A stretch of 64,000 nucleotides of DNA from Streptomonospora alba (GCF_000826685.1 NZ_JROO01000032.1:62001-126000); one strand, 5' to 3'. Counted from the stretch's first letter, positions 32,071 to 41,294 are shown. Made by a program: numbers and translations. The notes: generated from the sequence alone by a model not told the origin.

Positions 32071-32928
32071 GTGCAGATCCCCCGAAAGCCCCTGGCCTCC
32101 ACCGCGCTTGCGGCCGCCCTCGTGCCGCTGTCCGCCTGCGGTGGAACGGACGGGGCGCCCGAGGAGTCCTCCGGGCCGACCGCGACCGCCGATCCGTCGC
32201 CGACGGAGAAGAGCGGGCTCCCCGGCCTCATCGACACCCTCGCCGAGAGCACCGCGGAGACCGACAACTTCACACTCGACGCCGAGGCGGCGGCCGTGGA
32301 CTCCGAGGCCGCGATGTCCTCGGCGAGCAACACCTACGAGGTGCAGGGCCCGGACCTGCCCGACCGCGTCACCGCGACCATGCCGGCGCTGGGCGAACTC
32401 ATCCTGCAGTCCCTGCAGATGACCGGCCGGGACGCCGGGCTCTCCGCGGAGGAGCTGAGCAGTGTCACCATGATCGTCGAGCCGGACGGCGGCTCGCCGA
32501 TCATCTCCAACAGCCACGGCGCGTTCCCGGGCGGCACCGAGTGGGTCCGCGGTCTCGAAGGCGCCGAGGCGCCCGCGCCGCCGCCCCTGGCTCCCGGCGA
32601 GCTGGCGCCCCTGCTGGAGGAACTCGCCGATGAGGACCTGATCACGCAGGAGGACGCGGAGAAGGTCGACGGCACCACCGCGACGCTCGTCGAGGGCGAG
32701 GCAAAGCAGGCCGAGGTCGAGGACCTCGGCCAGGCCCGCGAGACCGTCGAAGGGATTCTGGGCGGCCCGGCCGCGGGCCCGGTCGCCTTCGCCGTGTGGA
32801 TCGACGAGGAGGGCCTGCCGGTGCGCCTGGAGACCTCCGACGACGACGTCGAGGTGCAACTGGCCTTCTCCGACATCGGCTCCACCTCCTTCGAGGCCCC
32901 CGAGCCGGGCGAGGTCCACCGGCTCTAG
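32071..32928 (+). CDS. Putative LolA-fold lipoprotein
   Basis: This protein of about 285 residues has a signal peptide with a lipobox (P-L-S-A-C, lipidated Cys about 23), so it should be anchored outside the cytoplasmic membrane. A Gly/Ser/Pro/Thr-rich linker follows, then a mature domain whose pattern (repeated beta strands, a final V-W-I-D-E-E-G-L-P-V-R-L and E-A-P-E segment) resembles actinomycete LppX/LprG or LolA-like lipoproteins. I chose the GTG at 32071 because it places the lipobox correctly. It is the only plus-strand gene between the rplKA and rplJL units. Related actinomycetes have a lipoprotein gene at this place. The ligand is unknown. Confidence 0.75.
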   Translation: MQIPRKPLASTALAAALVPLSACGGTDGAPEESSGPTATADPSPTEKSGLPGLIDTLAESTAETDNFTLDAEAAAVDSEAAMSSASNTYEVQGPDLPDRVTATMPALGELILQSLQMTGRDAGLSAEELSSVTMIVEPDGGSPIISNSHGAFPGGTEWVRGLEGAEAPAPPPLAPGELAPLLEELADEDLITQEDAEKVDGTTATLVEGEAKQAEVEDLGQARETVEGILGGPAAGPVAFAVWIDEEGLPVRLETSDDDVEVQLAFSDIGSTSFEAPEPGEVHRL

Positions 32929-32970
32929 CCGCCCGCGGCCCCCGGCTTCTGCCCTGAGGCCGCCGCACGA

Positions 32971-33010
32971 ACGAACGCCCCGGCTCCTCGCGAAGAGCCG
33001 GGGCGTTCGT
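32971..33010. terminator. Bidirectional terminator between the lipoprotein gene and rplA
   Basis: Arms ACGAACGCCCCGGCTC and GAGCCGGGGCGTTCGT form a perfect 16-bp stem with an 8-base loop between two convergent genes. Confidence 0.85.
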
Positions 33011-33034
33011 AGCGCTGCCGTCACACGGCCGCCG

Positions 33035-33736
33035 TCAGGCGGCGGCGGGCCGGGTGATGTTGGGGTCGACCGGGATGCCCGGACCCATGGTCGTGGTCAG
33101 GGTCGACTTCCGCAGGTACCGGCCCTTGGCCGCGGAGGGCTTGAGCCGAATGACCTCGTCGAGCGCGGCCCCGTAGTTCTCCACCAGCTGGCTCTCGTCG
33201 AAGGAGAGCTTGCCGATGATGAAGTGCAGGTTGCCGTGCCGGTCGACGCGGAACTCGATCTTGCCGCCCTTGATCTCGGAGACGGCCTTGGCGACGTCGG
33301 GCGTGACGGTGCCGGTCTTGGGGTTGGGCATCATGCCGCGGGGACCCAGGATGCGGCCCAGGCGACCGACCTTGCCCATCAGGTCGGGTGTGGCCACGAC
33401 GGAGTCGAACTCCAGGAAGCCCTTCTGGATCTCCTCGACGAGGTCGTCGTCGCCGACGTAGTCGGCGCCGGCCTGGCGGGCCTGCTCGGCGCGGTCACCG
33501 GTGGCGAAGACCAGGACCCGGGCGGTCTTGCCGGTGCCGTGCGGCAGGTTCACGGTGCCGCGGACCATCTGGTCGGCCTTGCGCGGGTCGACGCCCAGGC
33601 GCAGTGCGATCTCGACGGTCGGGTCGAACTTCACGACGCTGGTCTGCTTGGCCAGCTTCACCGCGTCCAGCGGCGCGTAGAGCTTGTTCCTGTCGACCAG
33701 CTGGCTGGCCTTGGCGTGGTTCTTGCTGCGCTTCAC
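33035..33736 (-). CDS. rplA: 50S ribosomal protein L1
   Basis: This 233-residue protein forms the mobile L1 stalk that guides E-site tRNA out. [19 protein letters not shown] at about 128-146 is the diagnostic motif. I chose the GTG that starts K-R-S-K-N-H-A-K, since the longer frame overlaps the rplK spacer. L1 often represses its own rplKA mRNA. It lies downstream of rplK on the same strand. Confidence 0.95.
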   Translation of the reverse strand: MKRSKNHAKASQLVDRNKLYAPLDAVKLAKQTSVVKFDPTVEIALRLGVDPRKADQMVRGTVNLPHGTGKTARVLVFATGDRAEQARQAGADYVGDDDLVEEIQKGFLEFDSVVATPDLMGKVGRLGRILGPRGMMPNPKTGTVTPDVAKAVSEIKGGKIEFRVDRHGNLHFIIGKLSFDESQLVENYGAALDEVIRLKPSAAKGRYLRKSTLTTTMGPGIPVDPNITRPAAA

Positions 33737-33821
33737 TGCTTCTCCAAAACGAGAGGTGTGGTGAGGGCCAGCGCCGGCCCTTCCACGGTCGGCCTGTCGG
33801 CTTTCGGGCCGACTCGGGCTG

Positions 33822-34250
33822 TTACTTGATCCGGATGCCCATGGAACGGGCGGTGCCACTCACGATCTTGGTCGCCAGGTCCAGGTCCTCGGTGTTGAGG
33901 TCCGGCAGCTTGGTCTGCGCGATCTCGCGGAGCTGGTCCTCGGTCACCGAGCCGGCCGTGTTGCGGCTGGGGTCGTTGCTGCCCTTGTCCAGGCCCGCGG
34001 CCTTGAGGATCAGCTTCGGCGCCGGCGGCGTCTTGGTGATGAAGCTGAAGGAGCGGTCCTCGTAGACGGTGATCTCTACGGGGATGATGCTCCCGCGCTG
34101 GCCTTCCGTAGCAGCGTTGTACTGCTTGCAGAACTCCATGATGTTGACGCCGTGCGGACCGAGCGCGGTACCGACGGGCGGCGCCGGAGTCGCCTGGCCG
34201 GCGGGCAGCTGGACCTTAACCAGTGCTGCGATCTTCTTCTTCGGAGGCAT
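33822..34250 (-). CDS. rplK: 50S ribosomal protein L11
   Basis: This 142-residue protein of the GTPase-associated centre has the Pro-rich thiostrepton-facing N-terminal domain ([19 protein letters not shown], about 17-35) and the C-terminal rRNA-binding domain ([15 protein letters not shown]). It follows nusG after a 256-bp spacer. Confidence 0.97.
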   Translation of the reverse strand: MPPKKKIAALVKVQLPAGQATPAPPVGTALGPHGVNIMEFCKQYNAATEGQRGSIIPVEITVYEDRSFSFITKTPPAPKLILKAAGLDKGSNDPSRNTAGSVTEDQLREIAQTKLPDLNTEDLDLATKIVSGTARSMGIRIK

Positions 34251-34407
34251 ATCGGGTCCTTTGCCTGATCTGCTGTGTGTCGTGGATCCCGAGCGGCCGG
34301 CGCCCTGCCGGGCCGCAGCGGAAGCTTCGCGTCCGCGGTGGAGGCCACGCCTTCGCCGGATCCCCGCTCAGGCGTGCGCGCCCCCGCGCTGCGGCGCAAA
34401 GGGGCGC

Positions 34408-34439
34408 GACGGGTCCGCCCGGCAAAGGGCGAACCCGTC
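34408..34439 (-). terminator. Hairpin between nusG and rplK
   Basis: GACGGGT (34408-34414) pairs with ACCCGTC (34433-34439), with an inner CGCCC/GGGCG stem. It has no T-tract. It lies 70 bases after the nusG stop and may partly separate secE-nusG from rplKA. Confidence 0.5.
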
Positions 34440-34506
34440 AAGTCTATGCGCCGACCGGCACCGCTTTCGCGGCGACCGCTCGGCCAGGGCTCCCGGAGAG
34501 GGCTCC

Positions 34507-35355
34507 CTAGATCTTGGAGACCTGGTTGAAACCGAGCTCGACCGGCGTCTCGCGGCCGAAGATCGACACCAGGACCTTGAGCTTCTGGGTGTCGGCGTTG
34601 ATCTCGCTCACGGTGGCGGGCAGGGTCGCGAACGGCCCCTCCATCACGGTGACCGACTCTCCGACGTCGAAGGCGACGTCGGCGCGAGGCTCGGCCTTCT
34701 CCTTCTGCGGCTGCTCGGGCTGCTCCTCGGGCTCGGGCGCGAGGAGGTCGGCGACCTCCTGCAGGCTCAGCGGAGCGGGCTTGTTCGACAGCCCGACGAA
34801 TCCGGTGACACCGGGGGTGTTGCGGATGGCGGCCCAGGACTCGTCGGTCAGCTCCATGCGCACGAGGACGTAGCCGGGCAGGACCTTCTCGGTGACCTGC
34901 TGCCGCTTGCCGCTCTTGACCTCGGTGACCTCCTGAGTGGGCACCTCGACCTGGAAGATGTACTCCTCCATGTTGAGCGACTGGGTGCGGCTCTCCACGT
35001 TGGTCTTGACCCGGTTCTCGTACCCGGCGTAGGTGTGCACCACGTACCAGTCGCCGGGGAGCACCAGCAGCTCCTGCTTGAACTCCTCGACGGGGTCGAT
35101 CCGAGGAGGCGCGGCCTCCTCGTCGGCTTCGTCGGCCTCGCCAGCCGCGTCGGCCTCATCGGCACCGCCGACCGCGTCGCCGTCCTCGGCCTCTTCGCCC
35201 TGGGACTCCTCGGCGCCACCCTGCTCGGGTTCGGCCCCGAGCGCGGCCTCGTCGGCGGCATCGGTGTGTTCGGCGCGCTGACCGGCCTCTTCCTCCGACG
35301 ACTGATCCAGCTCCTCGGTGGGGAGGTCGCCGGGGCTCAGTGGGGACTCGGACAC
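34507..35355 (-). CDS. nusG: Transcription termination/antitermination protein NusG
   Basis: This 282-residue factor binds RNA polymerase and, through its KOW domain, S10 or Rho. The NGN domain starts at [14 protein letters not shown] (about 102) and includes [11 protein letters not shown]; the KOW domain begins near [12 protein letters not shown] (about 230). The first 95 residues are a highly acidic Glu/Ala/Asp tail, as in other actinomycetes but not in E. coli. A second acidic linker lies between the domains. Confidence 0.96.
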   Translation of the reverse strand: MSESPLSPGDLPTEELDQSSEEEAGQRAEHTDAADEAALGAEPEQGGAEESQGEEAEDGDAVGGADEADAAGEADEADEEAAPPRIDPVEEFKQELLVLPGDWYVVHTYAGYENRVKTNVESRTQSLNMEEYIFQVEVPTQEVTEVKSGKRQQVTEKVLPGYVLVRMELTDESWAAIRNTPGVTGFVGLSNKPAPLSLQEVADLLAPEPEEQPEQPQKEKAEPRADVAFDVGESVTVMEGPFATLPATVSEINADTQKLKVLVSIFGRETPVELGFNQVSKI

Positions 35356-35480
35356 GGCAGCTCTTTCTCTCGTCGGTTGCGCGCTGGACGGCGCACTTGG
35401 ATAGCGCCGCCGCCGGTTACTGCCAGCTTACGGGCCGGCCGGACACGTCGCGGCCATTACGGGCACTCGCCCGCGCGCCG

Positions 35481-35768
35481 CTACTGACCGGGGGCGGGGG
35501 CTCCGGCTCCGGCTCCGCCGCCCGCGTCCGGGGTGAACTGGCTGTAGAGCCACGTGACCGCCTCGCCGAACCCGAAGTCGAGCAGGGAGACGTAACCGAC
35601 CATGATGAGCACGAACACGATGACGACGATCGTGTAGGTGACGAGCTCGCGCCGCGTGGGCCAGCGGACCTTGCGCAGTTCGCCCACGACCTGCTTGGTG
35701 AAGGTCACCGGACCGGTACGACGCTGTGGCTCCCTGTCCGGCTTGGCGTCCGCGTCAGTCTGTGTCAC
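35481..35768 (-). CDS. secE: Protein translocase subunit SecE
   Basis: This 95-residue protein clamps the SecY channel. The amphipathic segment E-L-R-K-V-R-W-P-T-R-R-E-L (about 30-42) is the family signature, and it is followed by one transmembrane helix (about 44-66). A Gly/Ala/Pro-rich tail follows. The order tRNA-Trp, secE, nusG, rplK, rplA is conserved in actinomycetes. Confidence 0.95.
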   Translation of the reverse strand: MTQTDADAKPDREPQRRTGPVTFTKQVVGELRKVRWPTRRELVTYTIVVIVFVLIMVGYVSLLDFGFGEAVTWLYSQFTPDAGGGAGAGAPAPGQ

Positions 35769-35883
35769 CTGAGGTCCTTAGGAGTCGACGGTTCGGCTGG
35801 ACTGTTCCGGCGGAACTGCCTCGATCGAGGACGCCTGCCGCGCGAGTGCGAAGCTGCGCCGTGTCTCGCCCAAGTGTCCTTTG

Positions 35884-35956
35884 CAGGGCAGGAGGGACTC
35901 GAACCCCCAACCGCCGGTTTTGGAGACCGGTGCTCTTCCAATTGAGCCACTGCCCT
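35884..35956 (-). tRNA. tRNA-Trp (anticodon CCA)
   Basis: The 73-nt gene has acceptor arms AGGGCAG/CTGCCCT, a CCGGT/ACCGG anticodon stem with loop CTCCAAA and a TTCGAGT T-loop. CCA is not encoded. It lies upstream of secE as is usual in this group. Confidence 0.95.
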
Positions 35957-36193
35957 TCAGCGGATACCGCGGTACCCACACTAGCCTCCGATCCGGATGG
36001 CGCGCACCGAAGTACAACCCTCGGCGCCCGGTGACCGGACCGTCGGTTGCACGAGTGTATGCCCAATCGCGGTGCGGGACCAACCCGAATCCCCCGTCGG
36101 CGGTCCCATGGCAGCGCACCCCCCGTATGCGGGGCCCGAAGCTTTCCCCGCAGAGGCGGAAAACGAGTGGTCCGCGCGTGTAAGCATGGTGAT

Positions 36194-37402
36194 ATGACTG
36201 ACCGACCTCGCATCTCCGCACGTATCGGCGGCATCTCCGAGTCAGCGACGCTGGCCGTGGACGCCAAGGCAAAGGCGATGAAGGCCGACGGGCGCCCCGT
36301 CATCGGCTTCGGCGCCGGCGAGCCCGACTTCCCGACTCCCGACTACATCGTCGAGGCCGCGGCGCGGGCCTGCCGCGAGCCGCGGTTCCACCGCTACACC
36401 CCGGCCGGCGGGCTCCCCGAGCTCAAGGAGGCCATCGCCGAGAAGACGCTGCGCGATTCCGGCTACTCGGTCGAGCCCTCCCAGGTTCTGGTGACCAACG
36501 GCGGCAAGCAGGCCATCTACGAGGCGTTCGCCACACTTATCGATCCCGGCGACGAAGTCCTGGTCGTGGCGCCCTACTGGACGACCTACCCGGAGTCGAT
36601 CAAGCTGGCCGGCGGTGTGCCGCGCTATGTGGTCACCGACGAGTCCACCGGCTACCTCGCCTCGGTCGAGGACCTGGAGGCCGCCCGCACCGAGCGCACC
36701 AAGGTGCTGGTGTTCGTCTCCCCGTCCAACCCCACGGGCGCGGTGTACCCGCCCGAGCAGGTCCGGGCCGTCGGGCAGTGGGCCGCCGAGCACGGGCTGT
36801 GGGTGCTCACCGACGAGATCTACGAGCACCTGGTCTACGGCGATGCGCGCTTCACCTCGCTGCCGGTGGAGGTCCCCGAGATGGCCGAGCGCACCGTCGT
36901 CGTCAACGGCGTCGCCAAGACCTATGCGATGACGGGCTGGCGCGTGGGCTGGATCGTGGGCCCCAAGGACGTCGTCAAGGCGGCGGGCAACCTGCAGTCG
37001 CACGCCACCTCCAACGTCGCCAACGTCCCCCAGGCCGCCGCCCTGGCCGCGGTCTCCGGCGACCTGGCGGCCGTGGCCGACATGCGCGCGGCCTTCGACC
37101 GGCGCCGGCAGACGATCGTGCGCATGCTCAACGAGATCCCCGGCGTGCTGTGCCCCGAGCCCGAGGGCGCCTTCTACGCCTACCCCTCGGTCAAGGGGCT
37201 GCTGGGCCGCGACATCGGCGGCAAGCGCCCGCAGACCTCCACCGAGCTGGCCGAGGTCATCCTGGAGCAGGCCGAGGTCGCCGTGGTTCCGGGTGAGGCG
37301 TTCGGCACACCCGGTTACCTGCGGCTGTCCTACGCGCTGGGCGACTCCGATCTCGCCGAAGGCGTCGGCCGCATCCAGAAGCTGATCGGGGAGTCCGCAT
37401 AG
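36194..37402 (+). CDS. aspC: Pyridoxal-phosphate aminotransferase, aspartate type
   Basis: This 402-residue class I aminotransferase most likely transfers the amino group between aspartate and 2-oxoglutarate. It has the N-terminal [10 protein letters not shown] motif, the cofactor-contact N-G-G-K-Q-A, the S-N-P-T-G-A motif (about 177-182), the Y of D-E-I-Y-E-H, and the PLP lysine in [11 protein letters not shown] (about 241). I chose the ATG at 36194, which matches actinomycete AspC proteins; an upstream extension crosses the divergent promoter region. Its ribosome binding site is weak. Substrate choice cannot be fixed from sequence alone. Confidence 0.9.
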   Translation: MTDRPRISARIGGISESATLAVDAKAKAMKADGRPVIGFGAGEPDFPTPDYIVEAAARACREPRFHRYTPAGGLPELKEAIAEKTLRDSGYSVEPSQVLVTNGGKQAIYEAFATLIDPGDEVLVVAPYWTTYPESIKLAGGVPRYVVTDESTGYLASVEDLEAARTERTKVLVFVSPSNPTGAVYPPEQVRAVGQWAAEHGLWVLTDEIYEHLVYGDARFTSLPVEVPEMAERTVVVNGVAKTYAMTGWRVGWIVGPKDVVKAAGNLQSHATSNVANVPQAAALAAVSGDLAAVADMRAAFDRRRQTIVRMLNEIPGVLCPEPEGAFYAYPSVKGLLGRDIGGKRPQTSTELAEVILEQAEVAVVPGEAFGTPGYLRLSYALGDSDLAEGVGRIQKLIGESA

Positions 37403-37418
37403 GCCGACCCGCGCGGGA

Positions 37419-37462
37419 AGCGGCGGCGCCGGAGGATTCCGCGGGACCCCGGCGCCGCCGCT
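37419..37462 (+). terminator. Terminator after the aminotransferase gene
   Basis: AGCGGCGGCGCCGG and CCGGCGCCGCCGCT form a 14-bp stem with a 16-base loop, 16 bases past the stop codon. Confidence 0.7.
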
Positions 37463-37485
37463 CGCGTCTGAGGCACCCTTGGGTC

Positions 37486-38514
37486 ATGGAACGTCCCATC
37501 TCCCGCCTCCCCAAAGCCCACCTGCACCAGCACTTCACCGGCTCGATGCGGCACTCGACCCTGGTCGAACTCGCGGAACGCTACGGCGTCCACCTGCCGC
37601 AGGCGCTGGCGACGGACTGGCCGCCCCACTTGCGGGCGACCGACGAACGCGGGTGGTTCCGCTTCCAGCGGCTCTACGACATCGCGCGCTCGGTGCTGGC
37701 CACACCCGAGGCCATGTACCGGCTGCTGCACGAGTCCGCCGAGGAGGAGCGCGCGGCGGGGTCGGGGTGGCTGGAGATCCAGGTCGATCCCAGCGGTTAC
37801 GCCTCCCGCTTCGACGGGTTGACCTCCACGCTGGAGCTGGTGCTGGACGCCGCGCGCGCCGCCGAGCGCGAGACCGGCGTGGCCATCGGGATCATGGTCG
37901 CGGCCAACCGCACCAAGCATCCGCTCGACGCCAAGGCGCTGGCCCGGCTGGCCGCCCAGTACGCGGGCCGGGGCGTGGTCTCCTTCGGGCTGAACAACGA
38001 CGAGCGGCGGGGGCGGGCGCTGGACTTCGAGGGAGCATTCCGCATCGCCCGGCGCGCGGGCCTGCTCTCGGCCCCCCACGGCGGCGAACTGCTCGGCGCC
38101 CGCAGCGTGCGCGAGTGCCTGGACGAGCTCTCCGCGGACCGCCTGGGGCACGGCGTCGGCGCCACCGAGGATCCCTACCTGCTGGAGCGCATCGCCACCC
38201 AAGGGGTGACCCTGGAGCTGTGCCCCAGCTCCAATGTGGCATTGGGGGTCTACGACGAGCTCGGCCACGTCCCGCTGCGGCGGCTCTTCGATGCGGGCGC
38301 GCCGATCGCCTTGGGCGCCGACGACCCGCTGCTGTTCGGTCCGCGCCTGGCGGAGCAGTACCGCATCGCGCGGGAAGTGTTCGGGTTCGCCGACTCGGAG
38401 CTGGCCGAGCTGGCACGGATGTCGATCCGCGGGTCGGCCGCTCCCGAGGCGCTGAAGAAGGAACTGCTGGCGGGGGTGGACACGTGGCTGGCCACGCCGC
38501 CGGAGGATGACTAG
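37486..38514 (+). CDS. add: Adenosine deaminase family protein
   Basis: This 342-residue metal-dependent deaminase has the zinc ligands in H-L-H-Q-H-F (His12, His14), the catalytic H-G-G-E region (about 198), the R-L-G-H-G motif, the C-P-S-S-N-V segment and A-D-D-P-L-L-F (about 280), where many canonical enzymes have S-T-D-D-P. The family converts adenosine to inosine, but close relatives act on other purine derivatives, including aminodeoxyfutalosine in menaquinone synthesis. The substrate is therefore not certain. It is convergent with the transporter gene that follows, with a 17-base gap. Confidence 0.82.
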   Translation: MERPISRLPKAHLHQHFTGSMRHSTLVELAERYGVHLPQALATDWPPHLRATDERGWFRFQRLYDIARSVLATPEAMYRLLHESAEEERAAGSGWLEIQVDPSGYASRFDGLTSTLELVLDAARAAERETGVAIGIMVAANRTKHPLDAKALARLAAQYAGRGVVSFGLNNDERRGRALDFEGAFRIARRAGLLSAPHGGELLGARSVRECLDELSADRLGHGVGATEDPYLLERIATQGVTLELCPSSNVALGVYDELGHVPLRRLFDAGAPIALGADDPLLFGPRLAEQYRIAREVFGFADSELAELARMSIRGSAAPEALKKELLAGVDTWLATPPEDD

Positions 38515-38531
38515 CGGGCGGGGTCCGCGGA

Positions 38532-39122
38532 TCAGCCGGCGACCGCGCGCACTCCCTCGAACACCATCGCGCCGCCCGCGAGGAAGAACAGCAGGGCGGC
38601 GCCGATCTGCATGGCGCGCTCGGGCACCTTCTTGCCGAGGATGAAAGCCAGTCCGATCGCCAGCGCGTCGGCGGCCACCATCCCGACCGTGGACCCGATC
38701 CACACGGGGAACCACTCGTAGTTGGTGCCCACGGTGATGGTCGCCAGCATGGTCTTGTCGCCGAGCTCGGCGGTGAAGAACACCACGGCCACCGTGACGA
38801 GCCCGGAGCGGATCCGCCGCGAGGCCGCGCGCTCCTCGTCCTTGTCGCTCAGCTCGTCGCCGAGCAGCGTCCACACGCCGAAGCCGACGAAGGCGACGCC
38901 GGCGACGAGGGTGATCCAGTCCGTGGGCAGCGCCAGCCCCACCACCTCGGCGATGAGCACGCTCAGTCCGTGGACGAGGAGGGTCGCGGCGGTGATTCCC
39001 AGCAGGACCGTCGCGGCGCGGTAACGGCTCGCCAGGGACATGGCGACCAGCTGGGTTTTGTCGCCCATTTCTGCGATGAAGACCACAGCCGTGCTGGCCG
39101 CGAGCGCGAGCAGGAATTCCAT
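38532..39122 (-). CDS. GDT1/TMEM165 (UPF0016) family Mn2+/Ca2+ transporter
   Basis: This 196-residue membrane protein has six predicted helices and two copies of the family motif E-x-G-D-K-T (residues 18-23 and about 118-124), separated by a charged central loop (D-E-L-S-D-K-D-E-E-R). The family moves divalent cations, and bacterial members such as MneA export manganese. The ATG follows a GGAGGAC site. A yybP-ykoY type riboswitch lies in its 5' leader, so manganese-induced export is the likely role. Confidence 0.9.
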   Translation of the reverse strand: MEFLLALAASTAVVFIAEMGDKTQLVAMSLASRYRAATVLLGITAATLLVHGLSVLIAEVVGLALPTDWITLVAGVAFVGFGVWTLLGDELSDKDEERAASRRIRSGLVTVAVVFFTAELGDKTMLATITVGTNYEWFPVWIGSTVGMVAADALAIGLAFILGKKVPERAMQIGAALLFFLAGGAMVFEGVRAVAG

Positions 39123-39184
39123 GCGTCCTCCGTCGTCCTTGCCGGGCGGAAGCGGAAACGGGCGCCTCGCCCCGGCGGCAAAAC

Positions 39185-39320
39185 GTGCCGGGACGAAGGT
39201 CTCGTCCGCCTGCTTCCAGCTCAGGCCGCACGGCCGGGCCGATCGCGACGGACTCCTGTGTCCGCGAAGATCCGCCGGTGTGTCGACCGCGCGAATGGAG
39301 GACTACTCCCCTTCGATGTT
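39185..39320 (-). promoter_or_regulatory. yybP-ykoY type Mn2+ riboswitch
   Basis: On the minus strand the conserved GGGGAGTAG (39303-39311) is followed by a structured stretch and then GAGACCTTCGTC (39192-39203), the two hallmarks of the yybP-ykoY class. It lies in the 5' leader of a GDT1 family gene, the classic partner of this riboswitch. Limits are approximate. High Mn2+ should turn on expression. Confidence 0.8.
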
Positions 39321-39324
39321 TTCC

Positions 39325-39352
39325 ACGATAGCAGTGGAATATGATTTAGCAA
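39325..39352 (-). promoter_or_regulatory. Possible promoter of the riboswitch transcript
   Basis: TTGCTA (39347-39352), a 16-base spacer and TATCGT (39325-39330) lie just upstream of the riboswitch within a stretch of unusually low GC. The match to consensus is moderate. Confidence 0.4.
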
Positions 39353-39650
39353 TTCATGGGCAAAGCCATTAACAAGGGCAAGCGGCGCCAATAATCAAGT
39401 TTGGCCGGACGAAGAAAAAGATTCGCCGGATTATCGCCTGTCCGCGGATGCATCGGGAAGGCCGGGATCGCGGTGTTCGCGTCCGCGTCGTCCGGGGCCG
39501 GCGGGCGGATGGCCGGGGCGGGCGTCGCTCGGTGCTGCGGAGAGCGGGGCGGGCATCCGGCGCCGCTCCCGCGCCGTCCGGACGCGCCTGGCGGCACCCT
39601 CCGACAGCCCGGCAGCCCTGCGGCGCGCGACTCCCTGCAGCGCTGCTTCC
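39353..39650. other. Intergenic region with a low-GC patch
   Basis: No gene is recognised. The first 90 bases are much richer in A and T than the rest of the window; the remainder is ordinary GC-rich sequence after the murB stop. Confidence 0.4.
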
Positions 39651-40805
39651 CTACAGCGCCGCACCCACCAGCACCGGCTCGTTGACCAGGGTGATACCGA
39701 ACGCCTTGGCGACTCCCGCGCGGACCTCGCGTGCCAGGGCGAGCAGGTCCTCGGTGGTGGCATCGCCGGGGTTGGTCAGGGCCAGGGTGTGCTTGGTGGA
39801 GATGCGGGCGGGCGAACCGTAGCCGCGGGTGAAGCCGGCGTGGTCGATGAGCCAGGCCGCGGAGATCTTGGCCCGGCCTTCGTCGTCCACGTGCGCCGGA
39901 AGCCGGACGTCGGGGCCGAGGTGATCGGCCGCGCGGCGGGCGAACTCCGCGTACTCGGGCGGGTCCAGAACCGGATTGGTGAAGAACGAGCCGGCGCTGT
40001 AGGTGTCGGGGTCGTCGGGGTCGAGCACCATGCCCTTGCCGCGGCGCAGCTCCAGCACCGTCTCACGGGCCTGGGCGAGCGGGACCCGGGCGCCGGCCTC
40101 GGCTCCCAGCGCACGGGCGACCTCGGCGTAGCGGACGGGCCGGCTCAGCTCCGAGCGCTCCAGCTCGAAGACGACCTCGCAGACGACGTAGCGGTCGCCG
40201 CCCTTGAAGACGCTGTCGCGGTAGGCGAAGCCGCAGTCGGCGTTGCCCATGGTGAGCCGCTCGCCGGTACGCCGGTCGTAGACCAGGACCTCGACGATGC
40301 TCTGGCTGACCTCCTGGCCGTAGGCGCCGACGTTCTGGATGGGGGTGGAGCCCACACGGCCGGGGATGCCGGAGAGGAACTCGATGCCGCTGAACCCCTC
40401 GGCGACGGTGCGCGCGACCAGCGGGTCCCAGGGCACTCCGGCGCCGGCGCGGAGCCGGACGCGGCCGTCGTCGGTGTCGCTGAAGGAGATCGATCGGGAC
40501 TCGGCGTGCACGACCGTGCCCGGGAACCCCGCGTCGGAGACGACGAGATTGCTCCCGCCGCCCAGGACGAGCAGCGCGTCGCCCGCCGCGTCCGTCTCGG
40601 CCACCGCGGCGATCAGCTCCTCGGTGTCGACTGCGACACGGAAGCGGGATGCGGGGCCGCCCAGTCCGAGGGTCGTGTAGTCGGCCAGCGGCACGTCGGC
40701 GGCCACCTCCGGGCCGCGGGGTTCGCGCGGCGCGTGGCCGGGCGGTCCGTCCGGCCGGGGCTCTGCTGCGGCGGCCGGGTCGGAGCCGGGTTCGGGACGG
40801 GACAC
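39651..40805 (-). CDS. murB: UDP-N-acetylenolpyruvoylglucosamine reductase
   Basis: This FAD enzyme of about 384 residues makes UDP-N-acetylmuramate for peptidoglycan. It has T-T-L-G-L-G-G-P-A near the start, the FAD-binding L-G-G-G-S-N-L-V-V motif, the I-P-G-x-V-G-S-T-P-I-Q-N-V-G-A-Y-G-Q-E region (about 155), the S-A-G-S-F-F-T-N-P segment and the final catalytic Glu in V-N-E-P-V. I prefer the GTG at 40803-40805, preceded by AGGGG, over one six codons upstream that is close to a hairpin. A disordered N-terminal tail of about 40 residues is present. Confidence 0.93.
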   Translation of the reverse strand: MSRPEPGSDPAAAAEPRPDGPPGHAPREPRGPEVAADVPLADYTTLGLGGPASRFRVAVDTEELIAAVAETDAAGDALLVLGGGSNLVVSDAGFPGTVVHAESRSISFSDTDDGRVRLRAGAGVPWDPLVARTVAEGFSGIEFLSGIPGRVGSTPIQNVGAYGQEVSQSIVEVLVYDRRTGERLTMGNADCGFAYRDSVFKGGDRYVVCEVVFELERSELSRPVRYAEVARALGAEAGARVPLAQARETVLELRRGKGMVLDPDDPDTYSAGSFFTNPVLDPPEYAEFARRAADHLGPDVRLPAHVDDEGRAKISAAWLIDHAGFTRGYGSPARISTKHTLALTNPGDATTEDLLALAREVRAGVAKAFGITLVNEPVLVGAAL

Positions 40806-40831
40806 GGGCAACCCCTGCTTCACGGATGTGC

Positions 40832-40859
40832 CGGTCCCCGCCCGCGCGGGCGGGGACCG
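40832..40859 (-). terminator. Palindrome between hadB and murB
   Basis: A perfect 28-base palindrome (left arm CGGTCCCCGCCCGC) lies six bases past the hadB stop and just before murB. It lacks a T-tract. Confidence 0.65.
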
Positions 40860-40865
40860 CTGGAC

Positions 40866-41294
40866 TCAGGCCAGGCGGACGACGGCGGTGGAGCGCGCCA
40901 GGACCTTGGCTCCGCCGGAACGGGCGGTCAGGGCGACACGCACCAGGTTGCCGTCGAGCTTCTCCTTGACGACACCGCTGACCGTGACCTCGGCGCCCTT
41001 CTCGTCGTCGGGCACGACGACCGGGGCGGAGAAGCGCACCTTGTACTCCACGAGCGCGCCGGGGTCGCCCACCCAGTCGGTCACCAGGCGCCCGGCCTGG
41101 GCCATGGTGAACATGCCGTGCGCGATGACGTCGGGCAGGCCGACCGCCTTGGCGGTGCGCTCGTTCCAGTGGATGGGGTTGAAGTCGCCCGAGGCTCCGG
41201 CGTAGCGGACGAGGTCGATACGGCGCACCGGAAAGACACGCTCGGGGATCTCGGTTCCGACCTCGACGTCGCTGTAGCGGACGGTGGCGGTCAT
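40866..41294 (-). CDS. hadB: (3R)-hydroxyacyl-ACP dehydratase subunit HadB-like (MaoC)
   Basis: This 142-residue hot-dog-fold protein carries the catalytic hydratase 2 motif: Asp and His in G-D-F-N-P-I-H (about 36-42), followed by G-L-P-D-V-I-A-H-G-M. It should supply the active site of a heterodimer with the product of the gene just upstream. In mycobacteria HadAB works in the FAS-II cycle; in other actinomycetes the pair belongs to a fatty acid or related dehydration step. Its start overlaps the hadA stop (ATGA). Confidence 0.87.
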   Translation of the reverse strand: MTATVRYSDVEVGTEIPERVFPVRRIDLVRYAGASGDFNPIHWNERTAKAVGLPDVIAHGMFTMAQAGRLVTDWVGDPGALVEYKVRFSAPVVVPDDEKGAEVTVSGVVKEKLDGNLVRVALTARSGGAKVLARSTAVVRLA

